Assembly: GCA_964465145.1 (NCBI GenBank)
Contig: CAYXJR010000040.1
Span: forward strand, 1 to 38,790
Direction: 5' to 3'
Length of the DNA stretch: 38,790 nucleotides
Source: JAUVKA01 sp964465145
GTDB lineage: Bacteria > Bacteroidota > Bacteroidia > Bacteroidales > UBA12481
Shown one piece after another: positions 25,019 to 33,970 of the stretch (positions are counted from its first letter, which is position 1; each line of letters starts with the position of its first letter). Position numbers and translations under genes: made by a program. Below the pieces are notes generated by a model that was not told where the DNA came from, did not search any database, and saw nothing but the letters and a program-made list of their open reading frames with translations.

Positions 25019-26171
25019 CGCCACTAAACGCCCTCTGCAAAAGACTATTAAACAGATCTTCTGATTTTTGTTTGGATTCTTGAACTTTTACTTTCTGCTC
25101 CTCAATTGCCTTTACTCGATCCGCAAATTGGTTTTGAATTTGAATAGGAGGAACCGTCAGAACAAAGGAATTTATTTTTTTCAGTGTGTATCTTTGGATT
25201 GCAGCTCCCGACATAAACTCATTAATCAACTTCGCCTTTATGCCATCGTGATTTAGCCAATGACACAGATATAAGTTATTCAGTTCATTTTTATTAAGCT
25301 TTAATAAGGCAAGGCTTGACAGCAAACTAATTGGCTCATTGAAGGAGTTAATACAAGCAATTCCAGTAGTAGCACCATCTTTTATATATAGTACGTCACC
25401 ATATTCAGGGGAACACCTCCTAAATATTTCTTCATGTGCTTCCCTCTTTATATAAGAAGGCTTTGATTTAAAATCGAGTCCATACTCTTTTACATGTTTC
25501 GCTGTTACGTAGGGATAACCATCACTTTGAGGTTCTGGAGAATGATGTGTGCCGTCTGTAATCTTATTACAAACTTCACTTAATTTTTTCTTCTCCCATC
25601 CCTTCGGATTAGTCACCGGATCCCCAAACATATCCAGAAACAGGGATTGAGTAAGTTCATCATACTTTTCGATGATTTTATTATTCAGCTGTCGCAGCTT
25701 GTCGGCCTCATCCAAAATGTTGGCAATTCTTTTTTGGGTTTCTAGTGGGGGGAGGGGGATTTTGAGGTTATTTATATCTTCCAACCTTATACTCGGATAG
25801 GCCTCATCCAAAATCAGTTTTGATGGATTATACCAAGAAAGATATCTGGCTAGATAATTAACAGAAACTTTATCCGTTGGAAGAATAGCTGCTAGATGGC
25901 TAACAAAATATACTTCTTCCTCAGTTATATATACTCGATTCTTTGTTGCACTCATCCCACTTTTAGCAAATAGAATTGAACCCTTGGGGATTTTCTTGAG
26001 CCGGTTTTTTTTCGCAATCAACTCGCTCACCTTTGGAATACTACATAGACTTTCCCCGGAGATCAAATCCTCTATGTGTCCTGCTCTAACAAATGGCGTA
26101 CCTTCAGTAGAAAATTCTTTAGGAGCAGCTTGACCGGCTGTAATTTTTAAAAGATCTCCAATCCTTACCAT
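25002..26171 (-). CDS. hsdS: Type I restriction enzyme, specificity subunit
   Basis: 389 residues, DNA recognition subunit for both methylation and cleavage. Two target recognition domains: TRD1 about 1-135 and TRD2 about 190-330. Each is followed by a conserved coiled-coil region: IPLPPLETQKRIANILDEAD with QLNNKIIEKYDELTQSLF, and VPPIQIQNQFADRVKAIEEQ ending NSLLQRAFSGELV. TRD2 begins with the frequent GWEKKKLSEVCNKITDGTHH. The start overlaps hsdM by 7 nt. Single copy with no inverted spare TRD nearby, so no evidence for shuffling. Confidence 0.93.
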   Translation of the reverse strand: MVRIGDLLKITAGQAAPKEFSTEGTPFVRAGHIEDLISGESLCSIPKVSELIAKKNRLKKIPKGSILFAKSGMSATKNRVYITEEEVYFVSHLAAILPTDKVSVNYLARYLSWYNPSKLILDEAYPSIRLEDINNLKIPLPPLETQKRIANILDEADKLRQLNNKIIEKYDELTQSLFLDMFGDPVTNPKGWEKKKLSEVCNKITDGTHHSPEPQSDGYPYVTAKHVKEYGLDFKSKPSYIKREAHEEIFRRCSPEYGDVLYIKDGATTGIACINSFNEPISLLSSLALLKLNKNELNNLYLCHWLNHDGIKAKLINEFMSGAAIQRYTLKKINSFVLTVPPIQIQNQFADRVKAIEEQKVKVQESKQKSEDLFNSLLQRAFSGELVDQ

Positions 26172-27643
26172 CCTAACAACCCCTCCAAAGTCTTAATGGC
26201 TAATGCTCTCTCATCATCAAGCACTTTTATCTCAGCAATAATTTCTTTAGGAGAATCATATAGCACCTCATCATAAACAATCTCCTTATATCGATTAATA
26301 CTCAGATCCCAATCATTACCTTTGATCTCCTCAAAGGGCACAAGGAAACTGTGGTCGGTCCTTGCCCTGTTGGCTTCCTTGCCGAGGTTTTTAAAACGCT
26401 CAACTATATCAGGGATATCATTTTGAGAAATAGGATTTCGTTTATCATCAAGACTGTATCCATCGGATTTCATGTCGTAAAACCAGACCTTATCGGTACC
26501 ACCGCTGTTTGTTTTGGTAAATAACAAAACGGCGGTACTAACCCCGGCATAGGGTTTAAAAACACCGCTTGGCATTGATATTACGGCATCAAGCTTATGG
26601 TTTTGGATTATTTCCTGCCGGATCTGTTTGTGTGCATTGGAGCTCCCAAAAAGCACCCCATCCGGTATAATTACGGCACAACGTCCGCCGGTTTTAAGCA
26701 TCCGTAGCATCAGTCCCAGGAAAAGCAATTCAGTTTTCCTGGTTTTTACGGTTTGGAGGATAGAGCTTTCTACCCCTTCATAATCCAGGCTCCCTTTAAA
26801 TGGGGGATTCGCCAGGACAAGGGTAAATTGCTCCCTGATATCCCCATTGCCCTCACTCAATGCATCCTTACCAATCAGAGTTGGGGTTTCAATCCCATGC
26901 AACTGAAGATTCATGGCCCCGATCCTCAACATGGTTGAATCAAACTCAATCCCGGTAAACATCCTGCCATTATAATGATCCCTAAAATCCTTTTCGTGAA
27001 ACCAGTCGGGGTGATTATCATGGATATATTCATTTGCAGCAACCAGAAAGCCGGCAGTTCCGCATGCCGGGTCACAGATAGTATCCTCTTTTTTAGGCCG
27101 CACCATATCCACCATCATCCTGATAATATGGCGGGGAGTACGGAATTGTCCGTTGGTCCCGGCGGTGGCTATTTTTGAAAGCAGATACTCATAAAGATCT
27201 CCCTTCGTATCCCGGTCCTCCATCTTGATCTTGTCAATCAACTGCACCACCTGATCCAACAGCCTCGGTGTTGGTATCATAAAGGTTGCGCCCTTCATAT
27301 ACTCAGCAAAAACACCAGCCTTGTTTCCCACCTCCTTCATATGATCAAACACCGTCAATCCGGCCAGCTGCGGTCTGGTGAAAAGATCGAACAGGGTTTG
27401 GGGATCCTTATTCCTTAAAGAGCTCCACCGCAAATCCCTTTGCTCCTCACTAAAAATCGGATTCTGCACCGGTATCCCCACAATATTCGCCTTCTTCTCC
27501 TCAAGGAGCTGCTTCTCATCCAGCCTTCTTATAAAAAGCAGATATGTAAACTGCTCAATTACAGTTAGCGGATTAGAAATCCCTCCAGTCCAGAAGGCCT
27601 CCCAAATTTTATCAACCTGTGATTTTAGTTCTCCGGTTATCAT
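26165..27643 (-). CDS. hsdM: Type I restriction enzyme, M subunit (N6-adenine methyltransferase)
   Basis: 492 residues. N-terminal HsdM_N helical domain (about 10-140), then an N6_Mtase domain: the SAM site DPACGTAGFLVAANEYI (about 193) preceded by GQFRTPRHIIRMMVDMVRP, and catalytic NPPF in LVLANPPFKGSLDY (about 281). It methylates adenine at the HsdS-specified site and is also needed for restriction. First gene of hsdM-hsdS-higB-higA-remnant-hsdR. A possible promoter (TTG-N21-TATGTTTG on the minus strand, 27837-27868) lies about 195 nt upstream. Confidence 0.95.
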   Translation of the reverse strand: MITGELKSQVDKIWEAFWTGGISNPLTVIEQFTYLLFIRRLDEKQLLEEKKANIVGIPVQNPIFSEEQRDLRWSSLRNKDPQTLFDLFTRPQLAGLTVFDHMKEVGNKAGVFAEYMKGATFMIPTPRLLDQVVQLIDKIKMEDRDTKGDLYEYLLSKIATAGTNGQFRTPRHIIRMMVDMVRPKKEDTICDPACGTAGFLVAANEYIHDNHPDWFHEKDFRDHYNGRMFTGIEFDSTMLRIGAMNLQLHGIETPTLIGKDALSEGNGDIREQFTLVLANPPFKGSLDYEGVESSILQTVKTRKTELLFLGLMLRMLKTGGRCAVIIPDGVLFGSSNAHKQIRQEIIQNHKLDAVISMPSGVFKPYAGVSTAVLLFTKTNSGGTDKVWFYDMKSDGYSLDDKRNPISQNDIPDIVERFKNLGKEANRARTDHSFLVPFEEIKGNDWDLSINRYKEIVYDEVLYDSPKEIIAEIKVLDDERALAIKTLEGLLGW

Positions 27644-27728
27644 TGATGTGATTCTATTTTACATATTTGATTTATGGTTTAGAATTTTGTGAAAGTACGA
27701 AATACCAGTAATTAATCTTTCAAATAGA

Positions 27729-27759
27729 TTGTCCTAATATAAAAGGATTTCTATCTTTG
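27729..27759 (+). promoter_or_regulatory. Promoter for the gene at 27862
   Basis: TTG (27729-27731), 20-nt spacer, TATCTTTG (27752-27759): an exact Bacteroidota-type promoter, about 100 nt before the start codon. Confidence 0.6.
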
Positions 27760-27831
27760 GATTTATAGCTGGGATTGCATAGATCTCGACAACCTGTATA
27801 AGAGGAATGCACGTAAATACGTATACACAAC

Positions 27832-28522
27832 GTTACCAAACATAAAAAAAACTACAGCATAGTGACAACTGAAGAATATAAAATAGTAAGAAAATCAGGA
27901 ATGGATTTGGCATACAAAATTCTTGACACACTGTCAAAAAAGAATAAAGAGATGCAACACGCTGGAAAATTATTGGGGTTTTGGGATGGCAAAGCAATGA
28001 TTTTTGATTCGGAAGAGGAAGTTGATGTATTGATGGATTTCGTGCTCTATGAAAAGAATAATTTTGGCATTAAACTCATTGATAAATTTTATGATAGTGC
28101 TTATGATCTATCCGAAATTGAGGAAGAGATTCTAGAAGGCATGGTCGATTATCATTCCTCATTATTTCAAATAAAGAGTATAGATTCCGTAAATTGCATA
28201 ATAACATTGATTGATTTGTTTGACAAAAAACAAACTGAATTCAAGCTTATGGACTTGGGAATCTCAAAAACAGGTAGTGCTAGGATTATTTTCTATACAA
28301 GATTAATTCCGATTCGTGATGTATATATGACATCTGGTGTGTCATTTGGATTTGACGCATCTGTTAAGAATAAAATTCTAAGTGATATATCGCTACTTAG
28401 ATTCAAATTGAGACGGAAAATGGATTCATCTGATTTATTTATACTGACACATAAAGCGAGTAAACAATACGGTTTGGAAATAGTGAAAATGGATGCTAAA
28501 TAATAAGTAAACGTTTGGTAAC
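27832..28522. repeat. Inverted 10-bp repeat flanking one gene
   Basis: GTTACCAAAC at 27832-27841 just before, and its reverse complement GTTTGGTAAC at 28513-28522 just after, the gene at 27862. The region between is a single gene, which gives a cassette-like look. Confidence 0.4.
27862..28503 (+). CDS. Hypothetical protein, 213 residues
   Basis: Not recognised. Soluble, mixed alpha/beta, acidic in the first half (DSEEEVDVLMDFVLYE, SEIEEEILEGMVDYHSSLFQ), beta-rich in the middle (SVNCIITLIDLFDKKQTEFK) and basic near the end (ISLLRFKLRRKM). No signal peptide. The start is GTG 27862; an ATG at 27901 is the alternative. Its own promoter and flanking inverted repeat suggest an independent unit next to the restriction operon. 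Confidence 0.65.
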   Translation: MTTEEYKIVRKSGMDLAYKILDTLSKKNKEMQHAGKLLGFWDGKAMIFDSEEEVDVLMDFVLYEKNNFGIKLIDKFYDSAYDLSEIEEEILEGMVDYHSSLFQIKSIDSVNCIITLIDLFDKKQTEFKLMDLGISKTGSARIIFYTRLIPIRDVYMTSGVSFGFDASVKNKILSDISLLRFKLRRKMDSSDLFILTHKASKQYGLEIVKMDAK

Positions 28523-28562
28523 ACTAAGAAAATATCTAAACTCAAAGTGAGGGGACAATATC

Positions 28563-28836
28563 TCTAAACCAAAAATTAAGGGAAAATACTATTCCGGGTT
28601 GTCTAATCAGCTTTTTGTAAACCAATACCATCTCTCGAAGGTATTCGTTAATTAATGATGGCGATGAGTCTTTTGAAGATTATTGGTTAAAGTATATTAA
28701 TTCATCAAGTGAAGCAGTTCCTCATGTGAAAATTTAATACCCGGAAGGATTGCTCAACTTAAGCAAAAAACCCGGCAGTTGGATTTATTCTTTTGAGACC
28801 CGAACAAATACTGATACATTTATAACTGAAAACTAA
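28563..28836 (+). pseudogene. Decayed gene fragment, unknown function
   Basis: Two frames join into one plausible peptide. The first frame from 28563 gives SKPKIKGKYYSGLSNQLF and ends at a TAA after VNQYHLSKVFVN. The second gives NDGDESFEDYWLKYINSS, then a TAA after EAVPHVKI, and continues in frame with YPEGLLNLSKKPGSWIYSFE to a stop at 28836. One frameshift and one in-frame stop would explain this. No start codon is visible and the family is not known. It is the only content of the 339-nt gap before 28843. Confidence 0.35.
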
Positions 28837-28842
28837 ATAATT

Positions 28843-29148
28843 ATGGGTAAAGATTATCAAACAATTATCCGCGAGATAATTCATCATATCACTAATCAAT
28901 GCATGTTTTCAAACACTTCTGATTTCTATGTTGGAATCACCAATAATCCTGAAGAAAGATTATTCACTGAACACAATGTTAACAAGAAGCTTGGCTGTTG
29001 GACTTATTGCGAAGCTCTTAATGATCAACATGCAAGGGAAGCAGAAAAATTATTAATTAGTCAGGGAATGAAAGGTGGTTCTGGCGGGAGTGATAATTCA
29101 AGCATCATGGTTTATTGCTACAAAATAACCTCAGAGACAGAAGAATAA
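28843..29148 (+). CDS. Small GIY-YIG-like protein
   Basis: 101 residues. FYVGITNNPEERLFTEHNV resembles the GIY-YIG motif and the following Arg of the nuclease family (YVGIT-N-x-ER-x-x-EH). AREAEKLLISQGMKGGSGGS supplies a conserved Glu and a Gly-rich loop, and SSIMVYCYKIT a last strand. It is near the minimal length of a GIY-YIG domain, with no extra DNA-binding part. It may be a nuclease or a non-catalytic derivative. The ATG follows the stop of the decayed fragment by 6 nt. Confidence 0.6.
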   Translation: MGKDYQTIIREIIHHITNQCMFSNTSDFYVGITNNPEERLFTEHNVNKKLGCWTYCEALNDQHAREAEKLLISQGMKGGSGGSDNSSIMVYCYKITSETEE

Positions 29149-29211
29149 TTTTTTGCAATTGAGATTCATCGATCGGGGGCTATCCCAGCCCATTTTCACT
29201 GATGCAGATAC

Positions 29212-30243
29212 TTAATATTTCCACTTATTTGCCAGAGCCACTAATGAAAGCATTACCGGAACCTCCACTAATACCCCTACAACTGTAACCAGGGCAGCAG
29301 GAGATTGCAGCCCGAATAAGGCAATTGCCACAGCCACTGCAAGCTCAAAGAAATTACTTGCTCCAATCATTGCCGCAGGGGAACAAATCGCATATGGCAA
29401 TTTTAATTTACGGCCGGCAAACCATGTGATAAAGAAAATAAAATAGGTTTGAATAATTAATGGAATCGCTATCAGCAATATGATTAGTGGATTCTCAATA
29501 ATGTTGGTACCCTGAAATGCAAAAAGCAAGACCAGTGTGATAAGTAGTGCCAATATTGAAATGGGTTTAAATTTGGGTAGAAACACCTTTTTAAACCACT
29601 CTTTACCTTTCTTTTTTATTAATATCTTGTTGGTAATATAGCCTGCAACCAGTGGCACCACAACAAATATTAAAACACTGGCAACTAATGTTTCGTATGG
29701 AATCTCAACATTAGTAATCCCAAGAAGTAAACCAACAATTGGAACAAACGCCACCAATATTATCAAATCGTTTATCGACACCTGAACCAATGTGTAATTT
29801 GGGTCTCCATCGGTTAAATAGCTCCAGACAAATACCATTGCAGTACATGGGGCAGCCCCAAGCAATATAGCTCCTGCAATATATTCACCAGCCATCTCAG
29901 GAGAGATGAAAGCGGCGTAAATTTTAGTGAAGAAAATCCAGGCAAAAAATGCCATGGTAAATGGCTTAATTAACCAGTTAACAACCAGTGTTAGGATTAA
30001 TCCCTTTGGCCGTTTACCCACATTTTTTAAGCTGGAAAAATCTATCTGGAGCATCATGGGGTATATCATTAGCCAAACCAAGATGGCTACTGGAATATTC
30101 ACTCTGAACACCTCCATCCTGCTTAATATACTTATGCTGTCACCCGCAAAATGACCTATAGCAATTCCTATAGAAATACAAAGAGCTACCCAAAGGGTCA
30201 GGTATTTTTCAAAAAATCCGATTTTTTTTTTGACTGGGCTCAT
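29212..30243 (-). CDS. acr3: ACR3-type arsenite efflux permease
   Basis: 343 residues, ten predicted membrane segments, BASS superfamily. Typical ACR3 stretches: VWLMIYPMMLQIDFSSLKNV, WLIKPFTMAFFAWIFF, and GAAPCTAMVFVWSYLTDGDP with the Cys needed for arsenite transport. It exports As(III) produced by ArsC. It starts 4 nt after the arsC stop and closes the arsenic operon. Confidence 0.95.
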   Translation of the reverse strand: MSPVKKKIGFFEKYLTLWVALCISIGIAIGHFAGDSISILSRMEVFRVNIPVAILVWLMIYPMMLQIDFSSLKNVGKRPKGLILTLVVNWLIKPFTMAFFAWIFFTKIYAAFISPEMAGEYIAGAILLGAAPCTAMVFVWSYLTDGDPNYTLVQVSINDLIILVAFVPIVGLLLGITNVEIPYETLVASVLIFVVVPLVAGYITNKILIKKKGKEWFKKVFLPKFKPISILALLITLVLLFAFQGTNIIENPLIILLIAIPLIIQTYFIFFITWFAGRKLKLPYAICSPAAMIGASNFFELAVAVAIALFGLQSPAALVTVVGVLVEVPVMLSLVALANKWKY

Positions 30244-30247
30244 TTAG

Positions 30248-30673
30248 TTACAATTTAGTCTTAATTTTTTGGATATAAAGATCAGAAAATGCATCTCTTA
30301 TTTCATCACGCACCCTGCGGAATTCACTCCAGATAAATTCATTGGAGCCGACAGCAAGGGATGGATCATCAAATCCAATATGTATCCTATTATTAACTTT
30401 ACCTATAAATACCGGGCATACCTCATTCGCACCTCCACAAACTGTTATCACGAAATCCCATTGGTACTTAAGATACATATCAACAGAATCAGATGTGTGA
30501 TGACTAATGTCAACACCAACTTCTTTCATGGCTTTTACAGCATTGGCATTTAACTTGCCGGAAGCTTCTGTTCCTGCAGAACAAACTGTAATATTTTTAT
30601 CGAATGATTGTAAAAATCCATGCGCCATTTGGCTCCGGCAGGAATTTCCTGTACATAGAATTAATATTTTCAT
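30248..30673 (-). CDS. arsC: Arsenate reductase, thioredoxin-coupled (LMW-PTP fold)
   Basis: Reduces arsenate to arsenite for export. P-loop CTGNSCRSQMAHG with nucleophile Cys7 and Arg13; the redox relay pair is in VCGGANEVCPVF, as in the thioredoxin-type ArsC. The ATG at 30673 gives the family N-terminus MKILILC; another ATG at 30682 overlaps the stop of the upstream gene (TAATG) and would add MHV. Co-transcribed with acr3 downstream. Confidence 0.93.
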   Translation of the reverse strand: MKILILCTGNSCRSQMAHGFLQSFDKNITVCSAGTEASGKLNANAVKAMKEVGVDISHHTSDSVDMYLKYQWDFVITVCGGANEVCPVFIGKVNNRIHIGFDDPSLAVGSNEFIWSEFRRVRDEIRDAFSDLYIQKIKTKL

Positions 30674-30681
30674 AACATGCA

Positions 30682-31455
30682 TTAAGGAGCTATTTTTTGA
30701 AATAAGCCCATTAACCGGGTTTGATAGATTTCAAGAATCTGACCTTCATTCTCTCCTATTGGTTTGACTGGAATAAGATCCTTCACCTGATCGGCTTCAA
30801 GTCCTGAGTCATACATTAGATGAATTGCAGCCAGTAAAGTATCTCTTATTGCTAACCTACTTTCTTCTGCTGACAATCCCATTTGAGTACCAAGTTTTTC
30901 CAATTCGTTCCACTGAAACCAAAAATATGTTGGGAGCATAGCTGAGATCATGGCATAAGCTTCAAGTTTTGACTCTGCTGTTTCAAAGTTATGTCCTAGA
31001 ATATTAAGCACATCCACAAGGTTTGCTTTTTCGTTTTCCGGAAAACTTCTGGCAAATGTGATTGGATTGAATCCTTCGTTGATATACGATGTTGCATTGG
31101 GTATCATTCGTACAATATTAGCCGTTTTCAGCTTTGAAGCAATTTTTTTAATAGTAATTTTTGGTGCGAGGGAAATAATGATAGAATTAGGAGTAATAGT
31201 ATCAACTATTTGGTCTAAGCTTTCCATGATCACAGGCGGATGGAGGGCAATGAATACAATAGATTGCCCGGCAGCCTGATCCAGGTTTTCAGCTAATCCT
31301 ATGTCGGGGAATTGCTTTTTTAGAGCAGCAAGAACATCGGAATTGTTGTCGAATACAACTACTGATTCGAACTTGGTTTTTTTGTTTGCGAAAGCCTGAA
31401 GAAAGATCCTGGTGATGCGGCCACCACCAATAAAACCTAATGATTTTGTTTTCAT
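30682..31455 (-). CDS. Pyrroline-5-carboxylate reductase-like dehydrogenase in the ars operon
   Basis: 257 residues. Rossmann N-terminus GFIGGGRITRIFLQAF (GxGxxG-like) followed by an NADP-type strand; VRMIPNATSYINEGFNPI matches the ProC signature region RxMPN, and a helical dimerisation domain fills 160-257. ProC-like or F420-dependent-oxidoreductase-like proteins of this size occur in arsenic clusters of Bacteroidota, but their reaction there is not known to me. It overlaps arsC by one base of ATG/TAA, so it belongs to the operon. True proline synthesis is unlikely in this context. Confidence 0.7.
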   Translation of the reverse strand: MKTKSLGFIGGGRITRIFLQAFANKKTKFESVVVFDNNSDVLAALKKQFPDIGLAENLDQAAGQSIVFIALHPPVIMESLDQIVDTITPNSIIISLAPKITIKKIASKLKTANIVRMIPNATSYINEGFNPITFARSFPENEKANLVDVLNILGHNFETAESKLEAYAMISAMLPTYFWFQWNELEKLGTQMGLSAEESRLAIRDTLLAAIHLMYDSGLEADQVKDLIPVKPIGENEGQILEIYQTRLMGLFQKIAP

Positions 31456-31492
31456 GACTCTTATTCTTAATGTTTCATAAAATGATTATCAC

Positions 31493-32809
31493 TTATATGA
31501 CACCAAATATCAAACCCGAAAGAGTTGCCATAACAATCACAAGTAAGACATATACAACTGTTTTTTGTGTTCCAATCACTCCCCTTATGACAAGCATATT
31601 TGGTAATGAAAGTGAAGGGCCAGCCAGTAGCAAAGCCAAAGCAGGTCCCTTTCCCATTCCAGCCGAGATCAACCCCTGTAGAATAGGCACCTCTGTCAAG
31701 GTGGCGAAATACATAAATGCGCCCACAATAGAAGCAAAGAAATTTGAGAATATTGAATTTCCACCCACTAACTTTGCTACCCATTCATTTGGGATAACGC
31801 CTGCCATTGCAGTATCGCCATGGGTGGAACCCAATAAGAAACCTGCTACTAGTACGCCAATGGCCAATAAAGGCATGATCTGTTTAGCAAACTCCCAGGT
31901 TGAAATCGTCCACTCCCGATTATCAGGATCATTCTTGTCTAATAGGGTTATTACACTAATACCTATGATTCCAACCAGGACCGGTACAATTGGTGAGTTG
32001 GTTATGAAAGCAGAGACCCCAGTGAGAATGGTGACCAATGCCACATGCTGCCACTTAATCTTCAAAATATAGACAAAGGAGAAAATTAAAAGGAGAGCAA
32101 ATCCTCCGGTGATGTACCACTTATTTACCCACAACCAATACCATCCTCCACTGGTAACGCCCTCTCCCGGTTTTCCCCAATTGGCAAAAACGAGAATCAA
32201 TACTAAAATAAAAAAGTGGAATGCAGTTTGCCATATTGGCCTTTTCTCCGGAACATCCGGAAAGTTGATTTGCTCTTCTCTTTTAGCCTTTTCTTCCTTC
32301 CGATAAATTAAGGACATAACGGAGCCTATAACAACAGCAAACAAAACAGCACCGATAATACGGGCCACGCCCATTTCAAAACCAAGAATTCGTGCCGTTA
32401 GAATAATAGCAAGGATATTGATAGCCGGCCCTGAGTATAAAAAGGCAATCGCAGGTCCTAAACCAGCACCTCGCTTATGAATACTTGAAAATAATGGTAA
32501 AATGGTACAACTACAAACAGCTAATATAGTACCCGAAACAGAAGCTACAGTATAGGCTACCCACTTTTTTGCCTTTGCACCAAAATATTTCATTACCGCC
32601 CCCTGGCTGACAAATACTGAGATTACCCCTGCTATGAAAAATGCAGGCAATAAACACAAAATGACATGCTCCCTGGCATACCATTTGGCCAGATCAAGCA
32701 TAGCTGCCACCGCACCATTGAATTGTGCATTTTCCAATGGTAGAAAATAGGCACCGATGAATACCGCAGCGATCCAAAAAAGAATCTTTGACTCCTTCTT
32801 CCAATTCAT
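31493..32809 (-). CDS. ArsP/UPF0718-type permease
   Basis: 438 residues, about ten membrane helices in two similar halves (DUF318/permease family). The first half has CSCTILPLFSSIHKRGAGLG followed by PAIAFLYSGPAINILAIIL; the second has TEVPILQGLISAGMGKGPAL and ALLLAGPSLSLPNMLVI. Members called ArsP export trivalent organoarsenicals; others are of unknown substrate. A matched ArsR-type operator lies 19 nt upstream of its ATG, so it is controlled with arsenic, probably as the head of a sub-operon permease-ProC-like-arsC-acr3. Confidence 0.85.
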   Translation of the reverse strand: MNWKKESKILFWIAAVFIGAYFLPLENAQFNGAVAAMLDLAKWYAREHVILCLLPAFFIAGVISVFVSQGAVMKYFGAKAKKWVAYTVASVSGTILAVCSCTILPLFSSIHKRGAGLGPAIAFLYSGPAINILAIILTARILGFEMGVARIIGAVLFAVVIGSVMSLIYRKEEKAKREEQINFPDVPEKRPIWQTAFHFFILVLILVFANWGKPGEGVTSGGWYWLWVNKWYITGGFALLLIFSFVYILKIKWQHVALVTILTGVSAFITNSPIVPVLVGIIGISVITLLDKNDPDNREWTISTWEFAKQIMPLLAIGVLVAGFLLGSTHGDTAMAGVIPNEWVAKLVGGNSIFSNFFASIVGAFMYFATLTEVPILQGLISAGMGKGPALALLLAGPSLSLPNMLVIRGVIGTQKTVVYVLLVIVMATLSGLIFGVI

Positions 32810-32827
32810 TTTTTTGTATTAGATATG

Positions 32828-32845
32828 GTTCGTAATAAAGCGAAC
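32828..32845 (-). promoter_or_regulatory. ArsR-type operator 2
   Basis: GTTCGTAATAAAGCGAAC on the plus strand: GTTCG(T/C) arms with a 6-nt centre, almost the same as operator 1 at 34570-34587, upstream of the permease gene. A clear -7 box was not found. Confidence 0.7.
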
Positions 32846-32862
32846 AGGATTGATAAATTTTT

Positions 32863-33561
32863 TTATAAAATCAACCGAACAATATAATATATACCTACAG
32901 CTATAAACAGAAACGCCACTATACGACGAAACCACAGCTCAAAAGTCTTTATTCTGTTATATAAATTACCAATTTTGCCCACACTAAAAGCAATTAGCCA
33001 GGCAAAAATAATTACAGGAATCCCTGTTCCAAGTGCAAAAATTATAGGTAAAAATAAACCACTGGGGCTGCTGACTGTCATAGGTATTAACATCCCAAAA
33101 TAAAGAACTCCACTGTACGGACAAAAGGCAAGGGCAAACACAACCCCTAAAAGGAGAACACCCCCAAAACCAGTCCTTGATTTGTTTTCCATTTTCTCTG
33201 TTATGGAGCCTATCCCTGGAATCTTCAATTTCAAGATTCCAAGCATGAAGAGGCCAATAATTACCAATATTGGACCCAGGATTTTTTCACCCCATTGCTG
33301 GATAAATCCTGATAATTCTAATTGACCGATGCTGAAATAGAAAATTAGTCCTATGGCAGTATATGTAATGCCACGTCCCAAGGTGTAGATTAAACCATTC
33401 AGAAAAACCTTACGCCTGCTCTCAATATCCTTACTTATAAACCCTATAGCTGTAATGTTGGTTGCTAATGGGCAGGGGCTTATGGCAGTCATAAGCCCCA
33501 GAATGAATGCAGTAAGGATTGGAAATTGAGAGTTTTCCAATAAATTTTGCAGAAACTCCAT
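32863..33561 (-). CDS. arsG: ArsG-family transporter (DsbD/CcdA-like)
   Basis: 232 residues, six membrane helices of the DsbD/cytochrome-c-biogenesis type: LTAFILGLMTAISPCPLATN, FLNGLIYTLGRGITYTAIGL, and GVVFALAFCPYSGVLYFGML. The two Pro-flanked cysteines (SPCP and FCPYSG) are the redox pair of this fold. Databases call such ars-linked members aminobenzylarsenical efflux permease ArsG. An alternative reading is that it passes electrons to the thioredoxin-like ArsF partner outside the membrane. Start is 2 nt after the arsF stop. Confidence 0.8.
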   Translation of the reverse strand: MEFLQNLLENSQFPILTAFILGLMTAISPCPLATNITAIGFISKDIESRRKVFLNGLIYTLGRGITYTAIGLIFYFSIGQLELSGFIQQWGEKILGPILVIIGLFMLGILKLKIPGIGSITEKMENKSRTGFGGVLLLGVVFALAFCPYSGVLYFGMLIPMTVSSPSGLFLPIIFALGTGIPVIIFAWLIAFSVGKIGNLYNRIKTFELWFRRIVAFLFIAVGIYYIVRLIL

Positions 33562-33563
33562 TA

Positions 33564-33959
33564 CTACTTAAGCATATTGTCTATGGTAGACTTAACTTTT
33601 GCTTTAAGCTCTTCAGGTTTTGTCCGGGCGTTTAGAAACGCGTCATTAGTTAAATTTACAACCATATCACCATCAACAATTAGGAGTGTTTGGCCAGAGA
33701 CCTTATATTTCTTAATCAGAGGATTCTCCTTGTCTTTTTCCCGGTCAATGGATGTAAAGGGTATTTTATCCCCGTAATACTCTTTAATGGCTTCCTGGGT
33801 AACAGCCTCAACAGCCTTGCAGGTAACACATCTGGCGGTTGCATGAAAGTAATAGACTTTCACGTCTTTTGAGTCCAAATTCTCTTTATAATCTCTGGCA
33901 GATACATTGAAAACCGCCAGAAATAGGAACAGTCCGATTAACTGAATTGATCTTTTCAT
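33564..33959 (-). CDS. arsF: ArsF-family thioredoxin-fold protein, exported
   Basis: 131 residues from the ATG at 33959. This start is chosen because it opens a classic signal peptide (MKRSIQLIGLFLFLAVFNVS-A) and leaves 11 nt after the upstream gene; a longer frame to 34016 would overlap it. The mature part has a thioredoxin-like strand YYFHATARCVTCKAVEAV with CxxC, and VSGQTLLIVDGDMVVN with a cis-Pro-like region altered to SGQT. NCBI names related proteins nitrophenyl compound nitroreductase subunit ArsF. It probably acts in the periplasm with ArsG. Confidence 0.8.
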   Translation of the reverse strand: MKRSIQLIGLFLFLAVFNVSARDYKENLDSKDVKVYYFHATARCVTCKAVEAVTQEAIKEYYGDKIPFTSIDREKDKENPLIKKYKVSGQTLLIVDGDMVVNLTNDAFLNARTKPEELKAKVKSTIDNMLK

Positions 33960-33970
33960 GATTACTTCAT

